Shown here: positions 56,221-64,000 of the stretch, piece by piece
How the letters are laid out: each line of letters begins with the position of its first letter
Numbering within the stretch: the stretch's first letter is position 1
NCBI GenBank assembly: GCA_036362985.1
Contig: JAYGXS010000002.1
Coordinates: 9,905,293 to 9,969,292 of the forward strand
Direction: 5' to 3'
Source of the DNA: Ligula intestinalis
Taxonomy: Eukaryota > Platyhelminthes > Cestoda > Diphyllobothriidea > Diphyllobothriidae
Length of the DNA: 64,000 nt
Notes under the pieces: model-generated
Database searches by the model: none
Seen by the model: the letters and a program-made list of their open reading frames with translations, nothing else
Told to the model about the DNA's origin: nothing
Translations under genes and position numbers: made by a program

Positions 56221-56343
56221 GGATTCGCGAATCTGACTCAGACTATGCTACCATCACCTCTGATTAATGATTCCCGACGGAATCCGAAACGTCAGGAAAA
56301 TAAGGCTCTTGTTCCAACGGTCGCGTTTTCTTCTTATGGATTC
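56221..56343 (+). mobile_element. PLE family 1 terminus inserted in SINE-A
   Basis: The inserted ~111 bp (56227-56337) contains 'gaatccgaaacgtcagg' and 'ctcttgttccaacggtcgcg', as at 6.25-6.37 kb. GGATTC appears at both borders (56221-56226 and 56338-56343), while the uninterrupted SINE has it once. That fits a 6-bp target duplication. Confidence 0.68.
56257..56296 (+). ncRNA. Hammerhead-ribozyme-like motif, family 1, best conserved
   Basis: Plus strand: CCT (helix I), CTGATTA at 56260-56266, hairpin GATTCC-CGAC-GGAATC (six pairs), GAAACGTC at 56286-56293, AGG closing helix I. Only one core position differs from CTGANGA. That position (the G after N) is essential in known hammerheads, so this copy is probably just inactivated. 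Confidence 0.6.
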
Positions 56344-56585
56344 TAGATGATTGCTTAGGAAATCCTGCTGTTCCAAATGGTGGCTTCTACATAAGCGGTA
56401 AGTTGGGCGGGTAAAACCGATCCAAGTGTTATTAAAATCGCGGCCCACGGTGAGCTTTGTACCTCAATAGTAGAGCGTTGGTGGTGCAAAAGCCTTCCCT
56501 GCTGTGTGGATTCGACCCCCACCAAGGCCGCGAATTTTTCACAGTTTTGTCAATTGAATTAAGCAAATTTGTCAAATCCTTCTAA

Positions 56586-58370
56586 CGATTATGTCCATAT
56601 CTTGCTCTTGCCTAGTAGTTCAGTTCAGTCAGTTTTATTAGGGAACAGGTATAGGCAAACGCCATTGAGTTTCTTATCGATTACACAGTGGCTGAGAAAT
56701 GCATCGGTGCAGCAGAATTTTTCAAGTAGCGAAAATATCGTTTCTCGTCCTAGTAACACACCTAACGGTCAGAATGTAACTGATTCGGAACGCTGAAAGT
56801 CTTTTGACAGTTAGGAAATACTCAACAGAAAAACAATAAATCATTGTTTTTTTCAGCATTTCGAATTAAATATTAATGCCAAACCTCAAAAAGGATCGAT
56901 GGCTACATGAAACTCACGGCGTTTTTTCTGAAGTTTCGAGACAAGCTGCACAAAAACAGGCTTCATCAACCTATGAATCACGTTCTTGAGCCCTTTATTA
57001 ATACTAGTGTGGCGGAACATCTTGCGTCTGGAACACATACTTCGTTACATTTTTTAAAACCTGAATGTGTGGTCTTTTGTTGAATTTATTAGAATTTAAA
57101 TCAAATATTTACACAAAACAGGGTACCTGACCAGACTAGTCCTGCTCCGAAGGCTTGATTTCGAAGTATTTCATTAATATAGGGCGAAAGTTGAAGGAAT
57201 TCATTCGGAAGTATTTAAAAGCATGTCAATCGTTTACAACTTTGCCATGTGATAGCTTATTATACTAAGCAACTTTTCGAAGCAAATTATATTTATCCGG
57301 ATCCGCTTTCCATCAACACAAGCAGTTTAAAATTCCGATTAACCACTTCCGAAACTTGGTGCAAACTGGCTGCTTAGGATCGTAACCTACACTTTTGTAA
57401 CATTTTCAGAGTGAGAATAATAGAGAACTTTGTAGGAATCAGGGATTCCCCTGCAGACAGGAAACCTTGTGTGATTTCATCAGAAACTAATGAGCAGGCT
57501 TGGATTTAAGAAATAAAGCATCGGAATCGTTTGGCCTGGTAAAAATTTATGTGTAAATGTTTGAGAGGATCCTTTTCAAAGGCGTTTTTATCTCAAACAA
57601 AATTTTATATTTCCTTTTGAAGAGTGGGAGCCTCCAACGACAACAGTTGTGATGGTAATTGGCGCCTTCTATTCCCTGAATTCGTCTAGAATGACCTGAT
57701 TATCATACTGAAATAGCGTTCTCATAAATTGATGTGATTTTACTGCTAAACAGACTGAAATGCTCTCGTTTCCAATGCATTTCTGCCGATATGACTAGAT
57801 AATTCACGGCAGGAACCGATATAGCATTTGAAGGTGAAAATGGCCTCCAAAATTTCGAGAACATCTTCTATCATCTAAACTTTATTTAAAAATTCCTGCT
57901 TTCACATGAACCCTATTAAATGAATCGGACATGGTAACAAGTGCTACAGCTAGTAGTAGAATAAAAACTCCGCGGATAGCAATAAGGGGTCCCAACCCAC
58001 GTTCCCATTCATGATCAATAGATCTTCGTGACTTTTTTTCTCGTCTACCACGAATAAGTCTTTTCGACACGAAGACCTAGTTCGCTAGAAAGAATGATCT
58101 TTACAACATGGCCGCCAGGGAATATAAAGCGGTTTGGTGCTTGCATATGGTGAACCTGAGTAATATCTGCAAACCAAAATGCACAAATTCGAGATCTCGA
58201 TCAAACAACGTGAGAAATCTCCAGGGTATTTTTACTGGATTCAAGCATGACAGCAGCGTGGATTAAAAATCAGAAGGCCTCATAAGCTTACTGGGGTCTT
58301 AGAAGCTTCTCCAGCACCATAACAAGCGAAACCCCCCGCTTAAGCCATGGCCAGGGCCACCCCTTAGCGT
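56586..58370. other. No recognised repeat; contains candidate exon at 57882-58073
   Basis: AT-rich up to about 58.3 kb, where GC content rises toward the gene at 58.8 kb. No family match. Confidence 0.42.
57882..58073 (-). CDS. Weak candidate terminal exon with a membrane segment
   Basis: On the minus strand, after 'cattctttctagcgaactag', a frame reads basic VSKRLIRGRREKKSRRSIDH, then a hydrophobic span PLIAIRGVFILLLAVALVTM, then a short tail to a TAA at 57882. There is no ATG at its start, so it would need an upstream exon. The basic-then-hydrophobic layout is protein-like, but no family, partner exon or AATAAA was found. Confidence 0.22.
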   Translation of the reverse strand, partial: FVSKRLIRGRREKKSRRSIDHEWERGLGPLIAIRGVFILLLAVALVTMSDSFNRVHVKAGIFK

Positions 58371-58781
58371 CATTGCGGCACGCTGTCATGACTCGCTGCA
58401 GACGCGGGAACCTGATTGGTGCATCCGCTCCAACCAATCAGCGGGGTCGCTTTCATAGCTGGCCGAATCGGACGCTGGCGTCTGATACGTGCATACACGC
58501 ACCCGCTCGCCCGCACGAGCACATGCCTCAGATTGCCTCCTGCACACACGCGCACACACACACGGGTTACTACTGTCGCAGACTGCCGACAACAGTGCCG
58601 CGAAGGTGACTCGAACCAAAACGGGAGACCGCGAAGCCCCCTGGGGAGGAAATGGATCTGTAAAAATTTTCAACGTCTATCGCTGTCGCCACCTCTCGCC
58701 TGCCCTCGCCGTGTGCGCTGATTCCTACTTAGAGAAGATACCCCGGTCAGAGCCAAAGGATTGCCCCACTCCCCACAAACC
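58371..58781 (+). promoter_or_regulatory. GC-rich 5' region of the secreted-protein gene
   Basis: This is a locally GC- and CpG-richer stretch immediately upstream of the start codon, with a CA/CG-rich simple repeat at about 58543-58563. It probably holds promoter and 5' UTR sequence. I could not identify a TATA box or transcription start; a TATAAA lies farther up near 58120. Overlapping frames on both strands here are compositional. Confidence 0.35.
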
Positions 58782-59150
58782 ATGAACCGCGGATTATTTT
58801 TCATCTTCCCCGCTGTACTCCTCCTACTCGTCTGCTCTCCTGTAGTCCTCACAGGCGAAACCACAATCACTCCGGCCACAGCAGTAGAACGTGTCAAGCG
58901 TCAGTACGACGGTCCTCCCACCTTCTATGCTCCCGGAGGTGTTAATGATGATAACGAATTGCAGGCACCCCTGATGCTGGATTTGCTGCACAATCTGACG
59001 ACTGTCAACGGACCCAAGGGACGCTGTGGCATCTGTGCGCGAAGGTATCGTGTCCTGCAGGATCTGCGCTATAAGGCCAGCGAGGAGTGTCGCCGGTATT
59101 CCAACAGTCGACAGGCCTCCCTCGGCGACATCACTGAATTCTATCATACT
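58782..59150 (+). CDS. Secreted cysteine-containing protein, exon 1 of 2
   Basis: The ATG at 58782 opens 123 codons to a consensus donor GTAAGT at 59151. Residues 1-24 form a signal peptide (basic MNR, then FFIFPAVLLLLVCSPVV). KR at 39-40 followed by Gln41 could be a prohormone-type cleavage site. NLT at 71-73 is a possible N-glycosylation site. Cysteines lie at 82 and 85 (RCGIC) and 103 (EECRR). An upstream in-frame TTG at 58761 is not needed. The exon ends in phase 0 and the frame continues in exon 2. The product is inferred to be secreted; I do not recognise the family, and hormone-like or parasite-secreted roles are open possibilities only. Confidence 0.72.
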
Positions 59151-60482
59151 GTAAGTTGCGCGCCAGCTTTGAACTTCTTCTTTTTTCGCTCAGGTGGTAA
59201 AATGTTTATTTATTCCTTGTCATTCTTGTAATTAGGAGGGCATCCTGTGCGACACCTTTCTGTTCTTGATAGATTGATATCAAGAAATCTTGGTGTGTGC
59301 CTCGGCATACGTCTGAAAGTACAATCCTGCTTTTTTGGCCAAGTACACGTATCCACATTGAGTAGTCGACTCTAGACCAGTTGGCTGTTGTGCTTCAAGG
59401 TAAAATATTGGGCAAACATAAATCCTGGTTCCCGAGGCCGACCATAGGAAAGGCTTTATGCGGGAGACAAAGTGCGGCTGTAGGATAAGGAAGCTGGGCA
59501 AGAAAGATTAAAACAGCGGTGTAGGACATAACGTATGCATACTCCAAGGGGCCTAATGAAAAGAATGCGCAAAGGGAACAGTTCGTGTTTGAGTACGTAA
59601 GCTGCCTGAAGACATGGAAGCCGAGGGTAATCCTAAAGCCTAGTAGGCAATAAATTTCCGAGCATAGGAAAAAATAGCCGAAACTCTAAGTTCTAAAAGA
59701 TAACCCAAATCCTAACCATACCCTTACCATAAAGTTTCTTCCATTACCCGAAGTACTAAGCCTAAACTTGTGACATAACTCTTAGTCCTAACCTCTAAAC
59801 TAATTTCTAATACATTAATTAGCCCTAAAACCCTATCCTAACCGAGAACCTTAAGCGCAACATGCTCACGTAACTCCTATAAGAGACTATCTCACAGTAA
59901 TAAAATAATTTGATTTATATATTAGACCCTGCCCGCGTGTTAAAATAGGACTGAACCAGCCTAACTTTAACTGTTTAACTTTTTTCCATGCTCATGACAC
60001 ACATGATTAATCTTTCCAACTTGAAGTTACTACAAGAAGTTAAGGCTTTAATTAGTGCATTTTATGTGACTTTACAACGCATGTAGGGGCAGAGGCTTAG
60101 GAAACCCGACTGCGACAATGCGAAGCATTCCGTAATGTCGTAATTAAAGATGTGTTACAGTGTGTTTATTCGTGAGAATCATTAAGTGTCTAGAGCCTTT
60201 TGAAAACTTACACTATATACTCGCTTGCACTGCAAGAAGGCAGAATTGCAAGGTTTCTTTTTCGTGAAAAACGTAGCACAATATTTTCATCAAGCCATTT
60301 GGATTGCTCAGCGCGATATAACCAAAGAAAGATTAGCCATTCGTCGCAGTGCTTTCTCAATGCTAGTGCTGTTCGCACGAATATTCTTGCACAGGGTCCT
60401 TCTACCCTTAACGATAACCGGGCATTTAAACGCATCTGAGGTGTGTCCCCCGCGCGTTACTAAAATGCGCATAGGGTAACAG
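59151..60482 (+). other. Predicted intron of the secreted-protein gene
   Basis: The intron starts GTAAGTTGCG and ends ATAGGGTAACAG, with GTTACTAAAAT about 20 bp upstream of the acceptor as a plausible branch site. The pyrimidine tract is short. It contains a degenerate CCCTAA-like stretch at about 59690-59910 ('accctatcctaaccgag', 'cctaaccatacccttacc'). No other exon with signal was found inside. The intron is inferred from frame and splice signals only. Confidence 0.55.
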
Positions 60483-60599
60483 ACGGGGATTGGACACCTT
60501 GATGCGCCCTGCTTTAAATCGGAGTGGGAGTCGAGACTATATCAGCAGTTTGTGGTCCGCGTCTTCCAAGATCCGACCCCTCCTCCCCCGTTTCGGTGA
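60483..60599 (+). CDS. Secreted cysteine-containing protein, exon 2 of 2
   Basis: Starting in phase 0 after the acceptor, the frame reads TGIGHLDAPCFKSEWESRLY then QQFVVRVFQDPTPPPPFR and ends with TGA at 60597-60599. It adds a fourth mature-region cysteine (residue 133) and a Pro-rich C-terminus, for 161 residues in total. The phase match with exon 1, protein-like composition and AATAAA downstream support it. An alternative is use of GTGAG at 60596 as a donor to further exons, which I could not find. Confidence 0.55.
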   Translation, partial: TGIGHLDAPCFKSEWESRLYQQFVVRVFQDPTPPPPFR

Positions 60600-60754
60600 G
60601 AATGAGGTGCGGAGAAGAGTCCTGCTCTCAGAGCACCAAACCCGTAAGCGGGTGGATATAAGCAGTGTCTATCATGGTCGAACCGCTCGCAAAACATGCC
60701 GGGTACTTCAGTTCAGCCTCTTCAATTGGTCTTATGACAGACTTTCTATGGTCG

Positions 60755-60760
60755 AATAAA
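60755..60760 (+). terminator. Polyadenylation signal AATAAA
   Basis: A canonical AATAAA lies 155 bp after the predicted stop codon, at a plausible distance for the 3' end of the two-exon gene. Confidence 0.5.
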
Positions 60761-61021
60761 ATCTGGCTGATCAGTGAAGAGAGGCCACGGCATAGTTCAG
60801 TATATTTAAGGTAGTAGGCAATGCCTTTGAAGACCCTATTGAAAACAGTATGTATAAAATATCAAAAAAATATTTCACCATAAAAAGTGAGTAACATATA
60901 TGCATGTACAAAATTTTAACGTGTGCGTGTGAGCAGTCAGAATAGTCTCTTGTATACATAATATATCCAACATAAACTGTATTTCTGTAAAATAGTGAGT
61001 AGCATATACAAATGTAAAGTT
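60761..61021. other. No recognised feature, AT-rich
   Basis: Spacer between the gene's polyadenylation signal and the 3' end of the LINE on the opposite strand. Confidence 0.4.
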
Positions 61022-63010
61022 TTATCTATAAGCATTTTCGAGGCGTAAATTATTCCTGCTTCCTTGTACATATGAACGGTAACTGTTCAGTAGATGTTCA
61101 GCCAGCTTCCATTTTAACGAATCTGTGGAGTTCGCCATTACGACCTCCTCGAGCAGTCCGTTCCAGGCACCGATGACTCGTTGTGAGAACGACTGCTTGC
61201 GGACCTCTAGATGGGATAGGGTTCCCCGCAGTTTGAGGGAATTCCCACGGAGGTTGGTTGAAGTGGTGACGGCGAAGAAATCATCAAACTTCAGGGCGCA
61301 CTCCCGATTCCTCACGAGGCGGTACGCCTGTATGAGGTCGCCGCGGATTTGTCTTTACTCAAGGGGGAAACGTTAAGTGCTTCTAGTCTGCATTCGTAAG
61401 ATGAAAACTTTAGGCTCTTCACAATTTTCATTGCCCTTTGCTGAATTCTTTCCAGTATCTGGTTATCTTTGTGCATCCATGGTCGCCACGCCTGAATGCC
61501 CTACTCCAGATGTGAGCGAATAAATGTTCCGCATATTTTGCCGAATAGTTCCTAATCTATGTTGACAAAAGTTTGCTTAATGGCAAACAGAACACTGTTC
61601 GCCCTTTTGGCAGCCCTAGCACACTGTAAAGACGGCTTCATGGATGGCACAATAGCCATACTCTGATCTTTTTGTTCATTGACGTTCGACAGGCACCTTC
61701 AATCGAGTACGTAGTTGTGTGAGTCATCCGTCGCGCTCAATTTCTTCGTCTTGAGCCGCAATGTGACACACTTCTCAAAGTTAAACCACATTAACAATTT
61801 TTGGACCATTTACCTAGGCGGTCAAGTCCTTCTTGCAGAGTTTTTTCATCATTTGCGTTTCTGATGGGTTGCCACATCTTAATATCATATGCAAACAAGA
61901 CTCCATTACTGACCAGTCCATGCCTACAGTCGTTGACGTAGAATAGGAACAATAGTGGCCCAAGAACAGAGCCCTGAGGCATTCCACTCGCAACTGGCAC
62001 TGAAGATGATTTTGCGTTTCCGCCGCACACGGACTGCAATCGGCCTATGAAAAAATCTCTTACCCAATTTAGTAAATTGCTCCTTATCCCGGATTCGCCA
62101 ACCTTGTAGAGTAGCCGTTGGTGAGGGACACTATCGAAGGCTTTTTTAAAGTCTATGTAAACAACATCTACGGGAGTAATTTCGTCTCATGACTTGGACC
62201 ACTGCTCCATAGAATAAAGCATATTGGTCAGGCAGGAGTGGTTTGCTAGAAACTCGTGTTGGGCACCATCAAAGAAGTCTTTTTTTCGAGGAACTTCATA
62301 GTGGCCTTTTTGATGATCTTTTCAATAACTTTACAACAGATGCAAGTTAGGCTCACTAGTCGATAGTTGTTTGCGCTGATTCTGGATCCACCCTTATGAA
62401 TAGGGTATATTTTTGCAACTTTCCACTCGGATGGGAGCAAGCCTCGATCAAAGGACAACTGAAAAATGTGCGTTAGTGGTCTTGAAAGTTCCGAAGCCAG
62501 CTCTTGCAGTACCTTTGCTGGTATTTTGTCTGGACCCGGAGACTTAGCTTCATTAAGCGCAAGAAGTTCATTCCTTACATCTTACGTGAAACGGAGGTCC
62601 TCCATAATTCTGCCATTACTCTCTGCATGGAAGTCTGTTGGATTAAAATGCAGTTCCGCAGTGAAAACAGATGCAAAATCTTGCAAAGGTGTTCTGCCTT
62701 TTCGAGATTGTCTATAATTTCCTCATTATCTTCCCTTTTAGTACTGCAACTGTGTCTTTGTTTTTTAGCCTGTTGTTGATGTAACTGTAGAGCACCTTTG
62801 GCTTCATTACGGCCCGCTCGATAATTTTCGCTTCGTAGTCTTTCCGCGCTTTTCGAATGTTTGATCTAACCTCGAACTTTAAGTTGGCGCGTTGGTTTCC
62901 CCCGAGCAGAACACGATAGTGTCTTAATTGCGCTCGTTTTCTGAACTGGCGGTCCCCATTCCTCTCAGCCCACAACCCTCCTAAACCGCTTCTGTCGGTC
63001 CAACCCGTTT
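61022..63010 (-). pseudogene. CR1-like LINE ORF2, degenerate reverse transcriptase
   Basis: Read from high to low coordinates: NIRKARKDYEAKIIERAVMK and SYINNRLKNKDTVAVLKGK (62.71-62.98 kb); LLPSEWKVAKIYPIHKGGSR then SANNYRLVSLTCICCKVIEK (62.25-62.46 kb), the first RT block; SGMPQGSVLGPLLFLFYVND (61.79-62.04 kb); then GVLFAYDIKMW, where the catalytic FADD has become FAYD (Tyr codon at 61887-61889). Downstream, frames give HLEYGIQAWRPWMHKDNQ and the open C-terminus with LRGTLSHLEVRKQSFSQRVI and GAWNGLLEEVVMANS, stopping at 61022. The C-terminal pattern resembles CR1-group LINEs. The endonuclease is not seen, and several stops and frameshifts mark a dead, 5'-truncated copy. Confidence 0.75.
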
Positions 63011-64000
63011 GGAATTAGCACACATCATGCACTCTTCATGAGAAATGAACAACACCCAAAGAGTTCTTTTTTCAAACATTGAAGACAGCTGCCCTCCGAG
63101 CACCGAAGGCTACCGTTGAACCTCTATATAGTCACACTTCTTGAACGCGTGTTCAGATGAGCTTGGTGTCTGTATAGGCCGGGACTAAATCCCTGGGCTG
63201 GGTAGAGAAGCAGCTGGTGAGGAAGGTTTAGAATAACGGTCGCTCTTCCTGAGAGAGAGACTTGCAACTGAGTGGATAAGGCCGGATGACATCAGCCAAA
63301 CACTTCTGATCTGGCAGTTGGTAACTCAATTACCACCTTCCGGTCGACTGGAAGCCTCCTCTGAGTCTCGAATCTTTGCCTCTGCCGCATTGAGTCCTAT
63401 ATCTGGGTTATTTGCCATCCTGTTGTGGACAAAATGGATTATAAATGAGTTTGGGCAGCCTCATGATGCGCAAAACGCATTGAAACAGTGCTCGAAATAA
63501 CTGCAGAGGACCCTCGCTTTTAGATGATTCACTTAACGTCAGATGCAATTTATGAAGGTGAGTAATGGATTTTCGCTCTACGGACAAGGAGACTACTTAC
63601 TTGTCCTTCGCCGGACGTTTTTGCCTATACACAGGTTTGTTTCGCAAAATAAATCAGACAATTTTGTCAGAGCAAGTTAAATTGAATTCCCTTGTTTCGT
63701 ATCAATTTAACTTTACCTTCCGTGTGGAGCGTTCTCGCTCGAATATTCTGTCGTAAGTAATTGCATTAACATCAGTGCGCTTGCATACTGGCTTTTATCA
63801 TCAGGAAAGTACAAATATCAAACAGTTGATTGGTTGCCTCTCCAGGAGAATAGATGGGACATCTAGAGAATACTCCCTGCATAACAGTACGCGTTTGCCT
63901 AATAAACCCATTTTTTCTACATTCGTATCAGCGAATTCGATAGGACACTTCGGCAACCATTTCTGTACTATTATCAACCAATAATCTCAGGAAATGTTGA
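63011..64000. other. No recognised feature (end of window)
   Basis: Short frames on the plus strand (63318-63500, 63565-63756, 63775-63984) have no domain, splice or repeat support. Confidence 0.42.

Larger units (their letters stand above)
56130..56585 (+). repeat. SINE-A copy split by a PLE terminus
   Basis: The plus strand has tail end 56160-56220 ('tagtcattctggtggattc'), is interrupted, and resumes at 56338 ('ggattctagatgattgctta'). It then runs through the middle segment to a tRNA-like head at about 56452-56530 (GTACCTCAATAGTAGAGCGT; GGATTCGACCCCC) and a tail ending near 56585. Comparison with 16.17-16.46 kb shows the SINE was continuous before insertion. Confidence 0.7.

Noticed and set aside
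58373..58721. Several overlapping frames on both strands upstream of the secreted-protein gene
   Set aside because: All are explained by GC-rich composition and a CA/CG simple repeat, and they overlap each other on opposite strands.

Overview
This looks like repeat-rich eukaryotic nuclear DNA, most probably from a parasitic flatworm, and a cestode with a large repeat-rich genome is my best guess. There are no bacterial-style gene arrays, rRNA, CRISPR arrays or true tRNA genes. Open frames are short, one clear spliced gene is visible, and most recognisable sequence is mobile: Penelope-like elements (PLEs), non-LTR retrotransposons, tRNA-derived SINEs and short inverted-repeat DNA elements. The flatworm assignment is inference from this repeat profile and could not be tested by search.

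The best protein-coding gene is a two-exon gene at 58782-60599 (+). Exon 1 encodes a signal peptide and a cysteine-containing secreted domain and ends at a consensus GTAAGT donor. Exon 2 continues the frame to a stop, with AATAAA about 155 bp downstream. The predicted product has 161 residues and I do not recognise the family. Three weaker candidate exons are listed at low confidence (554-769 -, 52601-52820 +, 57882-58073 -).

PLE debris is the dominant theme. GIY-YIG endonuclease pieces occur near 1.1, 1.8, 6.6, 38.2, 39.8, 41.2 and 47 kb, none with a recognisable intact reverse transcriptase. Around them, and alone at 4.7, 6.1, 17.1, 43.4, 44.7, 55.1 and 56.3 kb, lie short termini with the layout of hammerhead ribozymes: a CTGANGA-like box, a hairpin, then GAAACGTC (family 1) or GAAAGCTC (family 2), closed by a 3-4 bp helix I. 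Several of these sit as head-to-head inverted pairs. A third PLE family makes a 3.2 kb foldback at 46-49 kb.

Other layers: SINE-A (tRNA-like head, tail reading toward 'caaatctgccaaacccc') at 2.2, 16.3, 23.6, 25.4, 53.5, 55.9 and 56.4 kb; SINE-B (a different tRNA-like head) at 3.8, 4.4, 5.3, 5.6, 13.2, 27.3, 27.5, 44.1 and 44.3 kb; a LINE I call LINE-X at 20.7, 25.7-26.5 and 29.7-30.6 kb; a CR1-like LINE at 61.0-63.0 kb (-); a three-copy family of ~500-580 bp elements with long terminal inverted repeats at 17.4, 21.4 and 51.4 kb; a 273-bp piggyBac-like MITE at 50.3 kb; a two-copy 1.4-1.6 kb duplication at 30.7-33.8 kb in which each copy has its own insertion; and a PLE/LINE composite repeat field at 37.2-42.4 kb. 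A 10-base assembly gap lies at 35825-35834. The remaining DNA holds nothing I can name.
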